In this document: in pieces, positions 8,451 to 15,780 of the stretch | Numbering within the stretch: the stretch's first letter is position 1 | Layout: each line of letters begins with the position of its first letter | DNA from: Planctomycetota bacterium | GTDB taxonomy: Bacteria > Planctomycetota > JAJSAM01 > JAJVHW01 | Direction of reading: 5' to 3' | Assembly: GCA_022072415.1 (NCBI GenBank) | Contig: JAJVHW010000125.1 | Span: forward strand, 1-41,788 | Length of the DNA: 41,788 nt | Program-made: the position numbers and the translations under genes | The notes under the pieces: model-generated | Database searches by the model: none | The model's input: only the letters and a program-made list of their open reading frames with translations | What the model was told of the DNA's origin: nothing

Positions 8451-9791
8451 ATGACTTCGTCCGCGTCGTCTTCCGCAAGCGCCCCCGCCATCGAAGCGTC
8501 CGTCGAGGAGACGGGCCCCTGCTCCCGCAAGCTCGCGATCCGCGTCCCCGCGGCGCGCGTGGACCACGAGTACGAGTCCGCGCTGAAGAGCGTGATGGGA
8601 TCGGTCCAGTTCGACGGCTTCCGCCAGGGCCGCGTCCCCCGCCGGCTGGTCGAGGCCCGCCTCGGCGGCCGCGTGCTCGACGAGGTGAAGGAGCGGCTCG
8701 TCCAGACGGCGCTCGAGGACGTCATCAAGGAGAAGAAGCTCCAGCCGGTCGGGAACCCCCGCATGGACTGGGGCAAGCTCACGTGCGCCCGCGGCGCCGA
8801 CATGGCGTTCGACATCGCCCTCGACGTGCGCCCCACGGTCAAGCTCCCGAAGCTCGACGAGCTCGCCGTGAAGCGCCCCGACCTGACCGTCACCGACGCG
8901 CAGATCGACGCGGAGGTCGAGAGCCTCCGCATGGACCGCGCCGAGACCCGCGACGCTGGCGACGAGCCGCTCCGCGCGCACGGCATCTGCACGCTCGCCG
9001 TGAAGATCACGAGCACCGACGCGAACGGGGCGGAGCAGACAGTCGTCGAGGCCGACGACGTCGAGTGGCAGCTCGGCTCCGACGTGCTCGGCGGGATGCT
9101 CATCGCGGGGCTCGACGCGGGCATCCTCGGGAAGAAGAAGGGCGACACGGTCGAGTTCCGCCAGCCGCTCCCGGCCGACTTCCGCGACGAGCAGTGGCGC
9201 GGGAAGGACGCGGTGATCTCGGTGCGGATCGACGCCGCGCAGCACGTGGACCTCCCGGAGGTCACCGACGCCTTCGCGAAGGACATGGACTACGACTCCG
9301 TCGAGGACATGCGAAAGGAGCTCCGGAAGAAGCTCGAGCGCCAGGCGGAGTCCTCGAAGGAGCGCGCGCTCGACGAGGCCATCGTGGACGCGCTGCTCGC
9401 CGCCGCGCCGTTCGACGTCCCGCCCTCGCTCGTCACGAGCGAGACGGAGCGCATGCTCCGCCGCTACGAGGCGCAGCTCCGCCAGCAGGGCGTCCCGGAC
9501 CAGGACATCGCGCTCCAGCTCCAGCAGATGGTCTCCGCCGCGGCCACGCGCGTCACCCGAGACCTCCGCGCGAGCTTCGTCCTCGACGAGGTGGCGCGGG
9601 ACCGCAAGGTCCTCGTCACCGAGACGGAGATGCGCCAGGAGATCGCCCGCATCGCGGCGCGCTACAACCGCTCCACGAACGACATGGAGGAGATGCTCGA
9701 GAACCAGGGCATCCTCTCGTCGCTCCGGGTGGAGCTCCGCGAGCGCAAGACCGTCGCCGAGCTCCGCGGCGTGGTGAAGATCTCCGACTGA
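8451..9791 (+). CDS. tig: Trigger factor, ribosome-associated chaperone and prolyl isomerase
   Basis: The 446-residue protein matches trigger factor length (about 430). The N-terminal ribosome-binding domain includes [19 protein letters not shown], the GFRxGKxP docking signature with R in place of K. The middle (about residues 160-250) is the FKBP-like domain ([29 protein letters not shown]). The C-terminal half is the helical arm region ([22 protein letters not shown]). The ATG at 8451 was chosen because the ribosome-binding domain begins about 15 residues later; the track's 702-residue version runs through the intergenic region. The serine/alanine-rich first dozen residues are unusual. It lies directly upstream of clpP and clpX, the conserved tig-clpP-clpX order. 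Confidence 0.95.
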   Translation: MTSSASSSASAPAIEASVEETGPCSRKLAIRVPAARVDHEYESALKSVMGSVQFDGFRQGRVPRRLVEARLGGRVLDEVKERLVQTALEDVIKEKKLQPVGNPRMDWGKLTCARGADMAFDIALDVRPTVKLPKLDELAVKRPDLTVTDAQIDAEVESLRMDRAETRDAGDEPLRAHGICTLAVKITSTDANGAEQTVVEADDVEWQLGSDVLGGMLIAGLDAGILGKKKGDTVEFRQPLPADFRDEQWRGKDAVISVRIDAAQHVDLPEVTDAFAKDMDYDSVEDMRKELRKKLERQAESSKERALDEAIVDALLAAAPFDVPPSLVTSETERMLRRYEAQLRQQGVPDQDIALQLQQMVSAAATRVTRDLRASFVLDEVARDRKVLVTETEMRQEIARIAARYNRSTNDMEEMLENQGILSSLRVELRERKTVAELRGVVKISD

Positions 9792-9825
9792 GCGCGGGAT
9801 CGCGCGGCCCGGCGCCGCGTGCTGG

Positions 9826-9831
9826 TAGACT
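9826..9831 (+). promoter_or_regulatory. Putative -10 box of clpP
   Basis: TAGACT in the 83-bp tig-clpP gap, 43 bases before the clpP ATG. It suggests that clpPX has its own promoter besides any read-through from tig. Confidence 0.4.
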
Positions 9832-9874
9832 CCGCTTCCGGCCCGAACCTCCCCCGAAGGAGACCCGCCCCGCC

Positions 9875-10522
9875 ATGCCAGATCCCAACGCCTCCCGCGG
9901 CGGAGACGCCGCGCACGGCTACCTCATCCCGGTCGTCATCGAGAAGACCGGCCGCGGCGAGCGCGCGTACGACATCTACTCGCGGCTCCTCGAGGACCGG
10001 ATCGTCTTCATCGGCACGCCGATCGACGACCACGTGGCGAACGTCGTGATCGCCCAGCTCCTGTTCCTCCAGAAGGAGAACAAGCACCAGGACATCAACC
10101 TCTACATCAACTCGCCCGGCGGGCTGGTGACGGCGGGGCTCGCGATCTACGACACGATGCAGTTCGTCCAGTGCGACGTCGCGACCTACTGCATCGGGCA
10201 GGCGTCGTCGATGGGCGCGGTGCTCCTCGCCGCGGGCACGAAGGGCAAGCGGTACGCGCTCCCGAACTCCCGGATCATGGTCCACCAGCCCTGGGGCGGC
10301 GCGCGGGGCACCGCGGCCGACATCGAGATCCAGGCCGAGGAGATCCTGAAGCTCAAGAAGACGCTGAACGGCATCCTCGCGAAGCACACCGGCCGGGAGA
10401 TCCGCGAGCTCGAGAAGGACACGGACCGCGACCGCTACATGGACGCCGCGGAGGCGAAGACCTACGGCCTCGTGGACGAGGTCGTCGAGACGCTGAAGCA
10501 GCCGGGCGCGAAGAAGGCCTGA
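9875..10522 (+). CDS. clpP: ATP-dependent Clp protease proteolytic subunit
   Basis: The 215-residue serine peptidase of family S14 shows the whole catalytic triad: Ser112 in [11 protein letters not shown], His137 in [12 protein letters not shown] and Asp186 in [10 protein letters not shown]. The spacing is the same as in E. coli Clp[12 protein letters not shown] and the helix that contacts ClpX hydrophobic loops are present. The N-terminus is about 15 residues of Gly/Asp-rich leader before [24 protein letters not shown], so a short propeptide may be removed. An AAGGAG lies 13 bases upstream of the ATG, a rather long spacing. ClpX follows four bases after the stop, and the two should form the ClpXP degradation machine. 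Confidence 0.96.
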   Translation: MPDPNASRGGDAAHGYLIPVVIEKTGRGERAYDIYSRLLEDRIVFIGTPIDDHVANVVIAQLLFLQKENKHQDINLYINSPGGLVTAGLAIYDTMQFVQCDVATYCIGQASSMGAVLLAAGTKGKRYALPNSRIMVHQPWGGARGTAADIEIQAEEILKLKKTLNGILAKHTGREIRELEKDTDRDRYMDAAEAKTYGLVDEVVETLKQPGAKKA

Positions 10523-10526
10523 CGCC

Positions 10527-11921
10527 GTGGCCCGCAGCCGCACCCCCGCCCCGCCTCCCGAGAAGTGCACGTTCTGCGGGAAGTCGCGGCACCTCGTCGA
10601 GAGCCTGATCGCCGGCCCGCCCGGGATCTTCATCTGCAACGAGTGCGTCGAACTCTGCAACTCGATCCTGATCGAGGACATGCACAAGTCCGACGGGCGG
10701 CCGGCGAGGAAGCCGGCGGCGTCCCGCGACGGCAAGGACGGAGGCGGCCGCGAGCCCCGCCGCGGGCCCCTCCGGCTGGACACGCTCCCCTCGCCCCGCG
10801 AGATCAAGGCGTGGCTCGACGAGTACGTGGTCTCTCAGGACGACACGAAGCGCGTCCTCTCCGTCGCCGTCCACAACCACTACAAGCGGCTCCTCTGGAC
10901 CGAAGAGCGCGCGAAGTCGGGCGCGGGGGACGGCGGTGCCGACGTCGAGATCGAGAAGTCGAACATCCTCCTCATCGGCCCCACCGGCTCGGGGAAGACG
11001 CTCCTCGCGAAGACGCTCGCGCGGTTCCTCGACGTGCCCTTCGCCATCGGCGACGCGACCACGCTCACCGAGGCGGGCTACGTCGGCGAGGACGTGGAGA
11101 ACCTGCTGCTGAAGCTTCTCCAGGCGGCCGACTGGGACAAGGACCGCGCGGAGCGCGGCATCATCTTCGTGGACGAGATCGACAAGATCGCGCGCACGCA
11201 GAACAACGTCTCGATCACGCGCGACGTGTCCGGCGAGGGCGTCCAGCAGGCGCTGCTGAAGATCCTCGAGGGCACGATGGCGAACGTGCCGCCGCAGGGC
11301 GGGCGGAAGCACCCCGAGCAGCAGTACATCCAGGTGGACACGACGAACATCCTCTTCATCTGCGGCGGCACGTTCGTCGGGCTGGAGGAGATCGTCCGGA
11401 GGCGCGTGGGCCGGAAGGTGATCGGCTTCGACCGCGACGCGGCCGAGGGCGGCGAGGCGGCGGCGCGCGAGGCGCTCCGCCACATCGAGCCCTCCGACCT
11501 CTTCGAGTTCGGGATGATCCCCGAGTTCGTGGGCCGCCTCCCGATCGCGGCCACGCTGGACCCGCTGTCGCGCGGGGACCTCGTGCGCGTGATGACCGAG
11601 CCGCGGAACGCGATCGTCCGCCAGTACGTGAAGCTCTTCGAGATGTCCGGCTCCGAGCTCGAGTTCACGCCGGAGGCGCTCGGCGCCATCGCCGACATGT
11701 GCGTCGAGAAGGGCACCGGCGTGCGCGCCGTTCGTTCGATCGTGGAGCACGTGCTGATGGACGTGCTCTTCGACCTCCCCTCCGCCCCCGGCGGGAGCGA
11801 GGCGGGAGGCGGACGCCGCTTCGTCGTCACCGCGGGCGTCGTGCGCGGCGAGGAGAAGATCGAGCCGCAGCCGCTCTCGCGCGCCCCGGCGCCGCTCCGC
11901 CGGAAGCGCGAGACGGCCTGA
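10527..11921 (+). CDS. clpX: ClpX, unfoldase subunit of ClpXP
   Basis: The 464-residue AAA+ unfoldase starts at GTG, four bases after the clpP stop. The N-terminal zinc-binding domain is CTFCGKS...[10 protein letters not shown]. The AAA+ core has Walker [16 protein letters not shown], pore-1 loop [11 protein letters not shown], Walker [12 protein letters not shown], the RKH loop ([20 protein letters not shown]) and the C-terminal sensor-2 region. An extra basic, disordered linker of about 30 residues ([18 protein letters not shown]) lies between the zinc domain and the ATPase, and the C-terminus is extended. These explain the excess over E. coli ClpX (424). The ClpP-binding loop should be an IGF-type motif; I see [13 protein letters not shown] near there but did not identify it with certainty. 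Confidence 0.96.
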   Translation: MARSRTPAPPPEKCTFCGKSRHLVESLIAGPPGIFICNECVELCNSILIEDMHKSDGRPARKPAASRDGKDGGGREPRRGPLRLDTLPSPREIKAWLDEYVVSQDDTKRVLSVAVHNHYKRLLWTEERAKSGAGDGGADVEIEKSNILLIGPTGSGKTLLAKTLARFLDVPFAIGDATTLTEAGYVGEDVENLLLKLLQAADWDKDRAERGIIFVDEIDKIARTQNNVSITRDVSGEGVQQALLKILEGTMANVPPQGGRKHPEQQYIQVDTTNILFICGGTFVGLEEIVRRRVGRKVIGFDRDAAEGGEAAAREALRHIEPSDLFEFGMIPEFVGRLPIAATLDPLSRGDLVRVMTEPRNAIVRQYVKLFEMSGSELEFTPEALGAIADMCVEKGTGVRAVRSIVEHVLMDVLFDLPSAPGGSEAGGGRRFVVTAGVVRGEEKIEPQPLSRAPAPLRRKRETA

Positions 11922-11998
11922 GAGACCGGTTTCGCCCGTTCCCGACGCGGCATCGCATGGCATCTCCGGGCGCGGGGCATCCTGGGTTGCGCATCGCC

Positions 11999-12023
11999 GC
12001 GCGGGTGTCCCCGGGACCCGCGC
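11999..12023 (+). terminator. Putative terminator hairpin after clpX
   Basis: GCGCGGGT pairs perfectly with ACCCGCGC around a 9-base loop, 78 bases after the clpX stop. No T-run follows. It lies between clpX and a secreted-protein gene with its own Shine-Dalgarno sequence. Confidence 0.4.
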
Positions 12024-12168
12024 CCCGAGGCACCCCACCGCGGACGGGAACTCACCGGCGCGGAGCGTCGCGGTCCCGTCCTCGGACAGGTCGTCGAGTG
12101 ATACGCGGCACATCCGCCTCACTGCGAGGGGCTAACATCGACCAGGTTCTTCCACGACGGAGGTTCCG

Positions 12169-13323
12169 ATGCACCCGGTCGCCCAGCGAGTCCTCACCTG
12201 CGGAGTCGTCGCGCTCCTCCTTCCCATCGCCCACGCGTCGCTATCGACGTCCCCTCTGGACCCCGAGGAGGCGATGGAACTGCTCTTCGACACGGCGTCC
12301 ACCGCGCTCTGCGGCGCGTTCGTCACCGGCGGCGTCGTCGCCGCGAAGGACGTGCGGGTCTCGACCGACGACGCCGGGTTCCTCTCCGTCTTCGTCCGCG
12401 CGAAGTCCCACCATCTTCCCCCGAAGGCGCCCTCGAGCTCGTGGACGCTCCGGAACCCGGAGAGCGCCTTCGGGGACGTCGCGGTCGAGTGGAACATGAC
12501 CGCGCCGCCGGGGGCCGAATGGGGCCCGGGAGTGGGGACGTTCTCCGCGTCGGTGCTCTTCGACGGAGAGGACGAGCCGGACGGGCTCCGCGCGGATGCG
12601 GAGTTCCTCGGTCCGGACGGCGCCTTCGTGCGCGTCTCGCTCTTCCTCGACGGCGCGCCGCTCCTCGGCGACCCGGTGGACGTCGCCACGTCGGATCTCG
12701 ACGGCATGAGATCGGCGGATCTCCGGCTCGTCACTTCCGGCGACGACGTCGTCCTGGAGTCCGCCGACCCCAACGCCGCGCCGAAGGTCTGGACCGAGCG
12801 CGGCCGCGCAGCGGGAGCGCTCGCTCCGTTCGACGGTCAGTCCCGCCACGTCGCCGGCCGCGTGGAACTCGGGCCCGCGGGCGCGGAGCTCCGCACGACC
12901 GGGATCTTCCTCTCCGGCTTCGTGCACGGCGGGACGGGGAAGCAGATCGCGGTCTCCGGCAGCGCGGGCCGGAGCGCGATCTCGGCGCTCGGCGAACCCG
13001 ATGCGGCGGGCGCGGAGAAGCACCTCGTCGAGGCGGCGGACCAGGCGGGCGACGTGGCGGGGTTCATCGAGTTCCTCACCGAAGAGACGCTGGCGGAACT
13101 CGGCACGACGCCGAAGAAGCTGGTGAAGCCGCTCCTGAAGGCGCAGAAGCACTTCACGAAGGGCTCCGCTCTCTACGGCCTCGGGAACGACGCGGGCGGC
13201 GATGCGCGGGCGCGGAAGGGCCTCATCCAGACGATCCGCGCGCTCTCGCTCCTCCGCGGGATGAAGGCGTCCCGGACGAGGCCGTTCACGCGCCTCGTGC
13301 GGGGGTTCGCGCCGGAGGTGTGA
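12169..13323 (+). CDS. Secreted protein of unknown function
   Basis: No family is recognised. The 384-residue ORF begins at an ATG seven bases after a strong GGAGG, and codon use fits its neighbours. The N-terminus is a signal peptide (VLTCGVVALLLPIAHA, cleavage likely near AHA-SL). Residues 45-260 look beta-rich and acidic, with repeated strand-like stretches on a theme of aspartate and valine (DVRVSTDDAGFLSVFVRA, ADAEFLGPDGAFVRVSLFLDG). The last 90 residues are helical and basic (ETLAELGTTPKKLVKPLLKAQKHF). A possible -10 box TAACAT lies at 12133-12138. It converges on the PDZ-protein gene with only 15 bases between the stops. Confidence 0.75.
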   Translation: MHPVAQRVLTCGVVALLLPIAHASLSTSPLDPEEAMELLFDTASTALCGAFVTGGVVAAKDVRVSTDDAGFLSVFVRAKSHHLPPKAPSSSWTLRNPESAFGDVAVEWNMTAPPGAEWGPGVGTFSASVLFDGEDEPDGLRADAEFLGPDGAFVRVSLFLDGAPLLGDPVDVATSDLDGMRSADLRLVTSGDDVVLESADPNAAPKVWTERGRAAGALAPFDGQSRHVAGRVELGPAGAELRTTGIFLSGFVHGGTGKQIAVSGSAGRSAISALGEPDAAGAEKHLVEAADQAGDVAGFIEFLTEETLAELGTTPKKLVKPLLKAQKHFTKGSALYGLGNDAGGDARARKGLIQTIRALSLLRGMKASRTRPFTRLVRGFAPEV

Positions 13324-13338
13324 CCGGTCGGCCGGCCT

Positions 13339-14487
13339 TCACTTCGCGGAGGACCGCGTTTCGCGTCGCCCGCGGCGGATGAACTCGGCCTCGACGGTCC
13401 CGCCGTCCGCCACCGAGTCGAGCGCGCCGCGCACGTCCTCCGGCGACGCGACGTCCCGGCCGGCGAGGCGGAGCAGCACGTCGTGCCGCTCGAGCCCGAG
13501 CCGCGCGGCGAGGGAGTCCTGCGTCACCGACGTGACGACCATGCCGGGCTTCCCGCCCATCTGGTCGGAGAGCTGGGCGCGAAGGACGTCCGACGGCGGC
13601 TCCCAGAGGATGCCGAGGAGGCCCTTCTCCGGCGCGGCGCGCTCCGTCGCGCGCTTCCACCATCCGCCCGAGTCCACGAGGGACCCGTCGAGCAGAGGGA
13701 GCGGCACGAGCCGGTCGATGTCGACCGCGTGGGGGAACCCGCGGAGGGTCCACGTGTTCACCGATGCGATCTCGTCGAGCCGCTTCGCGACGTCGGGATG
13801 CTTCCGGCGGAGTTCCTCGCGGTTCGCGGCCTCGTACGTCTGCTCCTCCCGGTCGCCGTCCTTCACCGTGACCTTGACGCGCCCGTCCGCCTGCTCCTCC
13901 CACGAGAACCGGTTCCCGTCGCGCACGACGGTCCCGCTCGTCGCACCCCCGCCTCGGAGGTCGATCCGCGGAAGGTCCTCGAGCTTCGGGAAGCGGCTCC
14001 GCGCGTCGTCGAGGAGCTTCCGGGCTTCCGCCAGGTGCTTCTCCGACTCCGCCTGCCACGCGCGGAGCATCGCCTCGATCTCCTTCCCGACCTGGTCGCC
14101 GGCACCGCCGACGATGCGGATCTTCGTCCCCGGCCAGACGGGCCCCTCCGGCTTCGGAGGAGATTCCGCTTCCGGCTTCGCGCGGTCCCATCGGGGGCTC
14201 GCGAGGAGGCGGAGCGCCGCCATGGCGCGCTTCTGGTCGGGATCCCGGGCCAGGCGCTCGAGCTCGCTCCGGGCGGAGTCGCCGAGGGCGAAGATGCCAT
14301 CCTCGCCCCGCTGGCGGATCAGGTCGTCCGACGACCGGGCGTCGTCGAGGAAGGTCTCCACGCGCTGCGCGAGGTCCGGCGGCGCGTCTTCCTGAGGCTC
14401 GCCGGCGAGCGCGGGGACGAACGGCGCCGCCGCGGCCGCGAGCAGCACGGCGACGAGGGGGATCGTGTTCCGACTCAGGATTCGCAT
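13339..14487 (-). CDS. Secreted PDZ-domain protein
   Basis: The 382-residue protein starts at an ATG preceded by AGGAGG at good spacing; the track's longer ORF runs through the hairpin repeat and is rejected. A signal peptide (TIPLVAVLLAAAAAPFVPALA) precedes a short HEAT-like helical region (DLIRQRGEDGIFALGDSARSELERLA). A coiled, charged middle follows. The last 90 residues form a PDZ domain: GLLGILWEPPSD, then GKPGMVVTSVTQDSLAARLGLERHDVLLRLAGRDVASPEDVRGALD. PDZ domains bind protein C-termini, but there is no protease domain, so it may be a periplasmic scaffold or adaptor. The partner is unknown. It is downstream of accA, but 202 bases of repeat-bearing DNA separate them. Confidence 0.75.
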   Translation of the reverse strand: MRILSRNTIPLVAVLLAAAAAPFVPALAGEPQEDAPPDLAQRVETFLDDARSSDDLIRQRGEDGIFALGDSARSELERLARDPDQKRAMAALRLLASPRWDRAKPEAESPPKPEGPVWPGTKIRIVGGAGDQVGKEIEAMLRAWQAESEKHLAEARKLLDDARSRFPKLEDLPRIDLRGGGATSGTVVRDGNRFSWEEQADGRVKVTVKDGDREEQTYEAANREELRRKHPDVAKRLDEIASVNTWTLRGFPHAVDIDRLVPLPLLDGSLVDSGGWWKRATERAAPEKGLLGILWEPPSDVLRAQLSDQMGGKPGMVVTSVTQDSLAARLGLERHDVLLRLAGRDVASPEDVRGALDSVADGGTVEAEFIRRGRRETRSSAK

Positions 14488-14579
14488 GGGTCCGACCTCC
14501 TGGAGCACAGGTCCTCTTCCATGAGACGCGCGAGACCTCCCGGGTGTGAAACCGGCCCCTGTGCCACTCTCGAGGGGGT

Positions 14580-14690
14580 CACTTCGTCCCCCCGGCCCCC
14601 GTCCCCCTCTTGCCGGGGGCACTTCGTTCCCCCCACCTGTACCCCTCTTGCGGGGGAGCACTTCGTTCCCCCCGCCTCCCCCCCGCACTC
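14580..14690 (-). repeat. Degenerate tandem hairpin repeat, about 40 bp unit, 2.8 copies
   Basis: Units start at 14580, 14620 and 14659 with CACTTCGTTCCCCCC (the first has C for T). Two contain CCCCTCTTGC followed by a G-run, so CCCC/GGGG can pair around the TCTTGC loop. The third copy runs into the end of accA. A weaker related segment (CTCGAGGGGGTCACTTC) lies just upstream. The array fills the gap between accA and the PDZ gene and may act as an attenuator or mRNA end. Confidence 0.7.
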
Positions 14691-15685
14691 TAGGCGTAGA
14701 GCTTCGCGGCGATCCTCCGGTACTTCTCGAACCGGCGGTCCAGAAGTGCGTCGAGGGGGGTCGCCGCGAACTCGTCGAGCGCGCGGACGATCGCCGCCTG
14801 AAGCGCCGACGCCGCCCCGTCCGGGTCCCGGTGGGCCGCGCCGACGGGCTCCGGCACGATCTCGTCCACGATCCCCAGCCGGTGCAGGTCGGCCGCCGTG
14901 ATCTTCAGTTGCGCCGCCGCCTCGGGGGCGTGCTCGTTCGACTTCCAGAGGATCGCGGCGCACCCCTCCGGAGAGATCACGGAGTAGTACGCGTTCTCCA
15001 TCATGAGCATCCGGTCGCCGACGCCGATCCCGAGCGCGCCGCCGGAGCCGCCCTCGCCGATCACCGCGACGACGATCGGCGTGCGGAGCCCGATCATGTC
15101 CTGGATGTTCTCCGCGATCGCCCACGCCTGCCCGCGCTCCTCGGCGCCGAGCCCGGGATAGGCGCCCGGGGTGTCCACGAGCGTCACGACGGGGACGCCG
15201 AACCGCTCGGCGAGGCGCATCTTCAGCATCGCCTTCCGGTAGCCCTCGGGGTGGGCCATGCCGAAGTTGGCGGCCACCTTCTCCTTCACGTCCTTCCCCT
15301 TCCGGTGGGCGACGAGCAGGCAGCGGTGGCGGCCGATCCGGCAGAGGGCGGTCAGGATCGCGGGGTCGTCGCCGTACCGCCGGTCGCCGTGGAGCTCGAC
15401 CAGGTCCGTGGCGATGCGCTCCGCGAGGTCGGTCGAGAGCGGGCGGTTGGGGTGCCGCGCCACCTGCACGCGCTCCCAGGGCGTGAGCTTCGTGTAGAGC
15501 TCGCGGAGGCTCCGGGCGGCCTCCTCCTCTAGTTCGGTCGCGTCGGCGGCGGCTTTCCGGCGGGTCGCCTCGTCGAACTCGTCGGACGCCGCCTGGGCGC
15601 GGAGCATGGCCGCGCGGTCGAACATGTCCTGGACGGGGCGCTCGAACGAGAGCACCCCGGATGCGCCGGCCTGCGAGCGGGTCAT
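14690..15685 (-). CDS. accA: Acetyl-CoA carboxylase carboxyltransferase subunit alpha
   Basis: The 331-residue protein is near the family length (319 in E. coli). It has the crotonase-like carboxyltransferase signatures PEGYRKAMLKMRLAERFGVPVVTLVDTPGAYPG and GEGGSGGALGIGVGDRMLMMENAYYSVISPEGCAAILWK, the latter with the two oxyanion-hole glycines. With AccD it transfers carboxyl from carboxybiotin to acetyl-CoA, making malonyl-CoA for fatty-acid synthesis. The ATG at 15685 is preferred over the track's 15721 because the homologous helix begins soon after. No Shine-Dalgarno is seen, but TACCCT ends seven bases before the ATG, suggesting a leaderless mRNA. The divergent neighbour is purL. Confidence 0.95.
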   Translation of the reverse strand: MTRSQAGASGVLSFERPVQDMFDRAAMLRAQAASDEFDEATRRKAAADATELEEEAARSLRELYTKLTPWERVQVARHPNRPLSTDLAERIATDLVELHGDRRYGDDPAILTALCRIGRHRCLLVAHRKGKDVKEKVAANFGMAHPEGYRKAMLKMRLAERFGVPVVTLVDTPGAYPGLGAEERGQAWAIAENIQDMIGLRTPIVVAVIGEGGSGGALGIGVGDRMLMMENAYYSVISPEGCAAILWKSNEHAPEAAAQLKITAADLHRLGIVDEIVPEPVGAAHRDPDGAASALQAAIVRALDEFAATPLDALLDRRFEKYRRIAAKLYA

Positions 15686-15692
15686 CCCGGCA

Positions 15693-15698
15693 AGGGTA
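15693..15698 (-). promoter_or_regulatory. Putative -10 box of accA
   Basis: TACCCT on the minus strand, seven bases before the accA ATG. Transcription would begin at or within a base or two of the start codon, and no Shine-Dalgarno sequence is present. Confidence 0.35.
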
Positions 15699-15767
15699 CC
15701 CCGGCAGGCTCCGGCAGGCACGATCGGCGAAGCCCCGGCGGCGCTCCGTCCCGTCCCCCGGGTCCGC

Positions 15768-15773
15768 TAGATT
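15768..15773 (+). promoter_or_regulatory. Putative -10 box of purL
   Basis: TAGATT ends seven bases before the TTG chosen as the purL start, so the transcript may be leaderless. It matches the TAGACT-like boxes of tig, clpP and asnS. Confidence 0.35.
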
Positions 15774-15780
15774 CGCCCGC

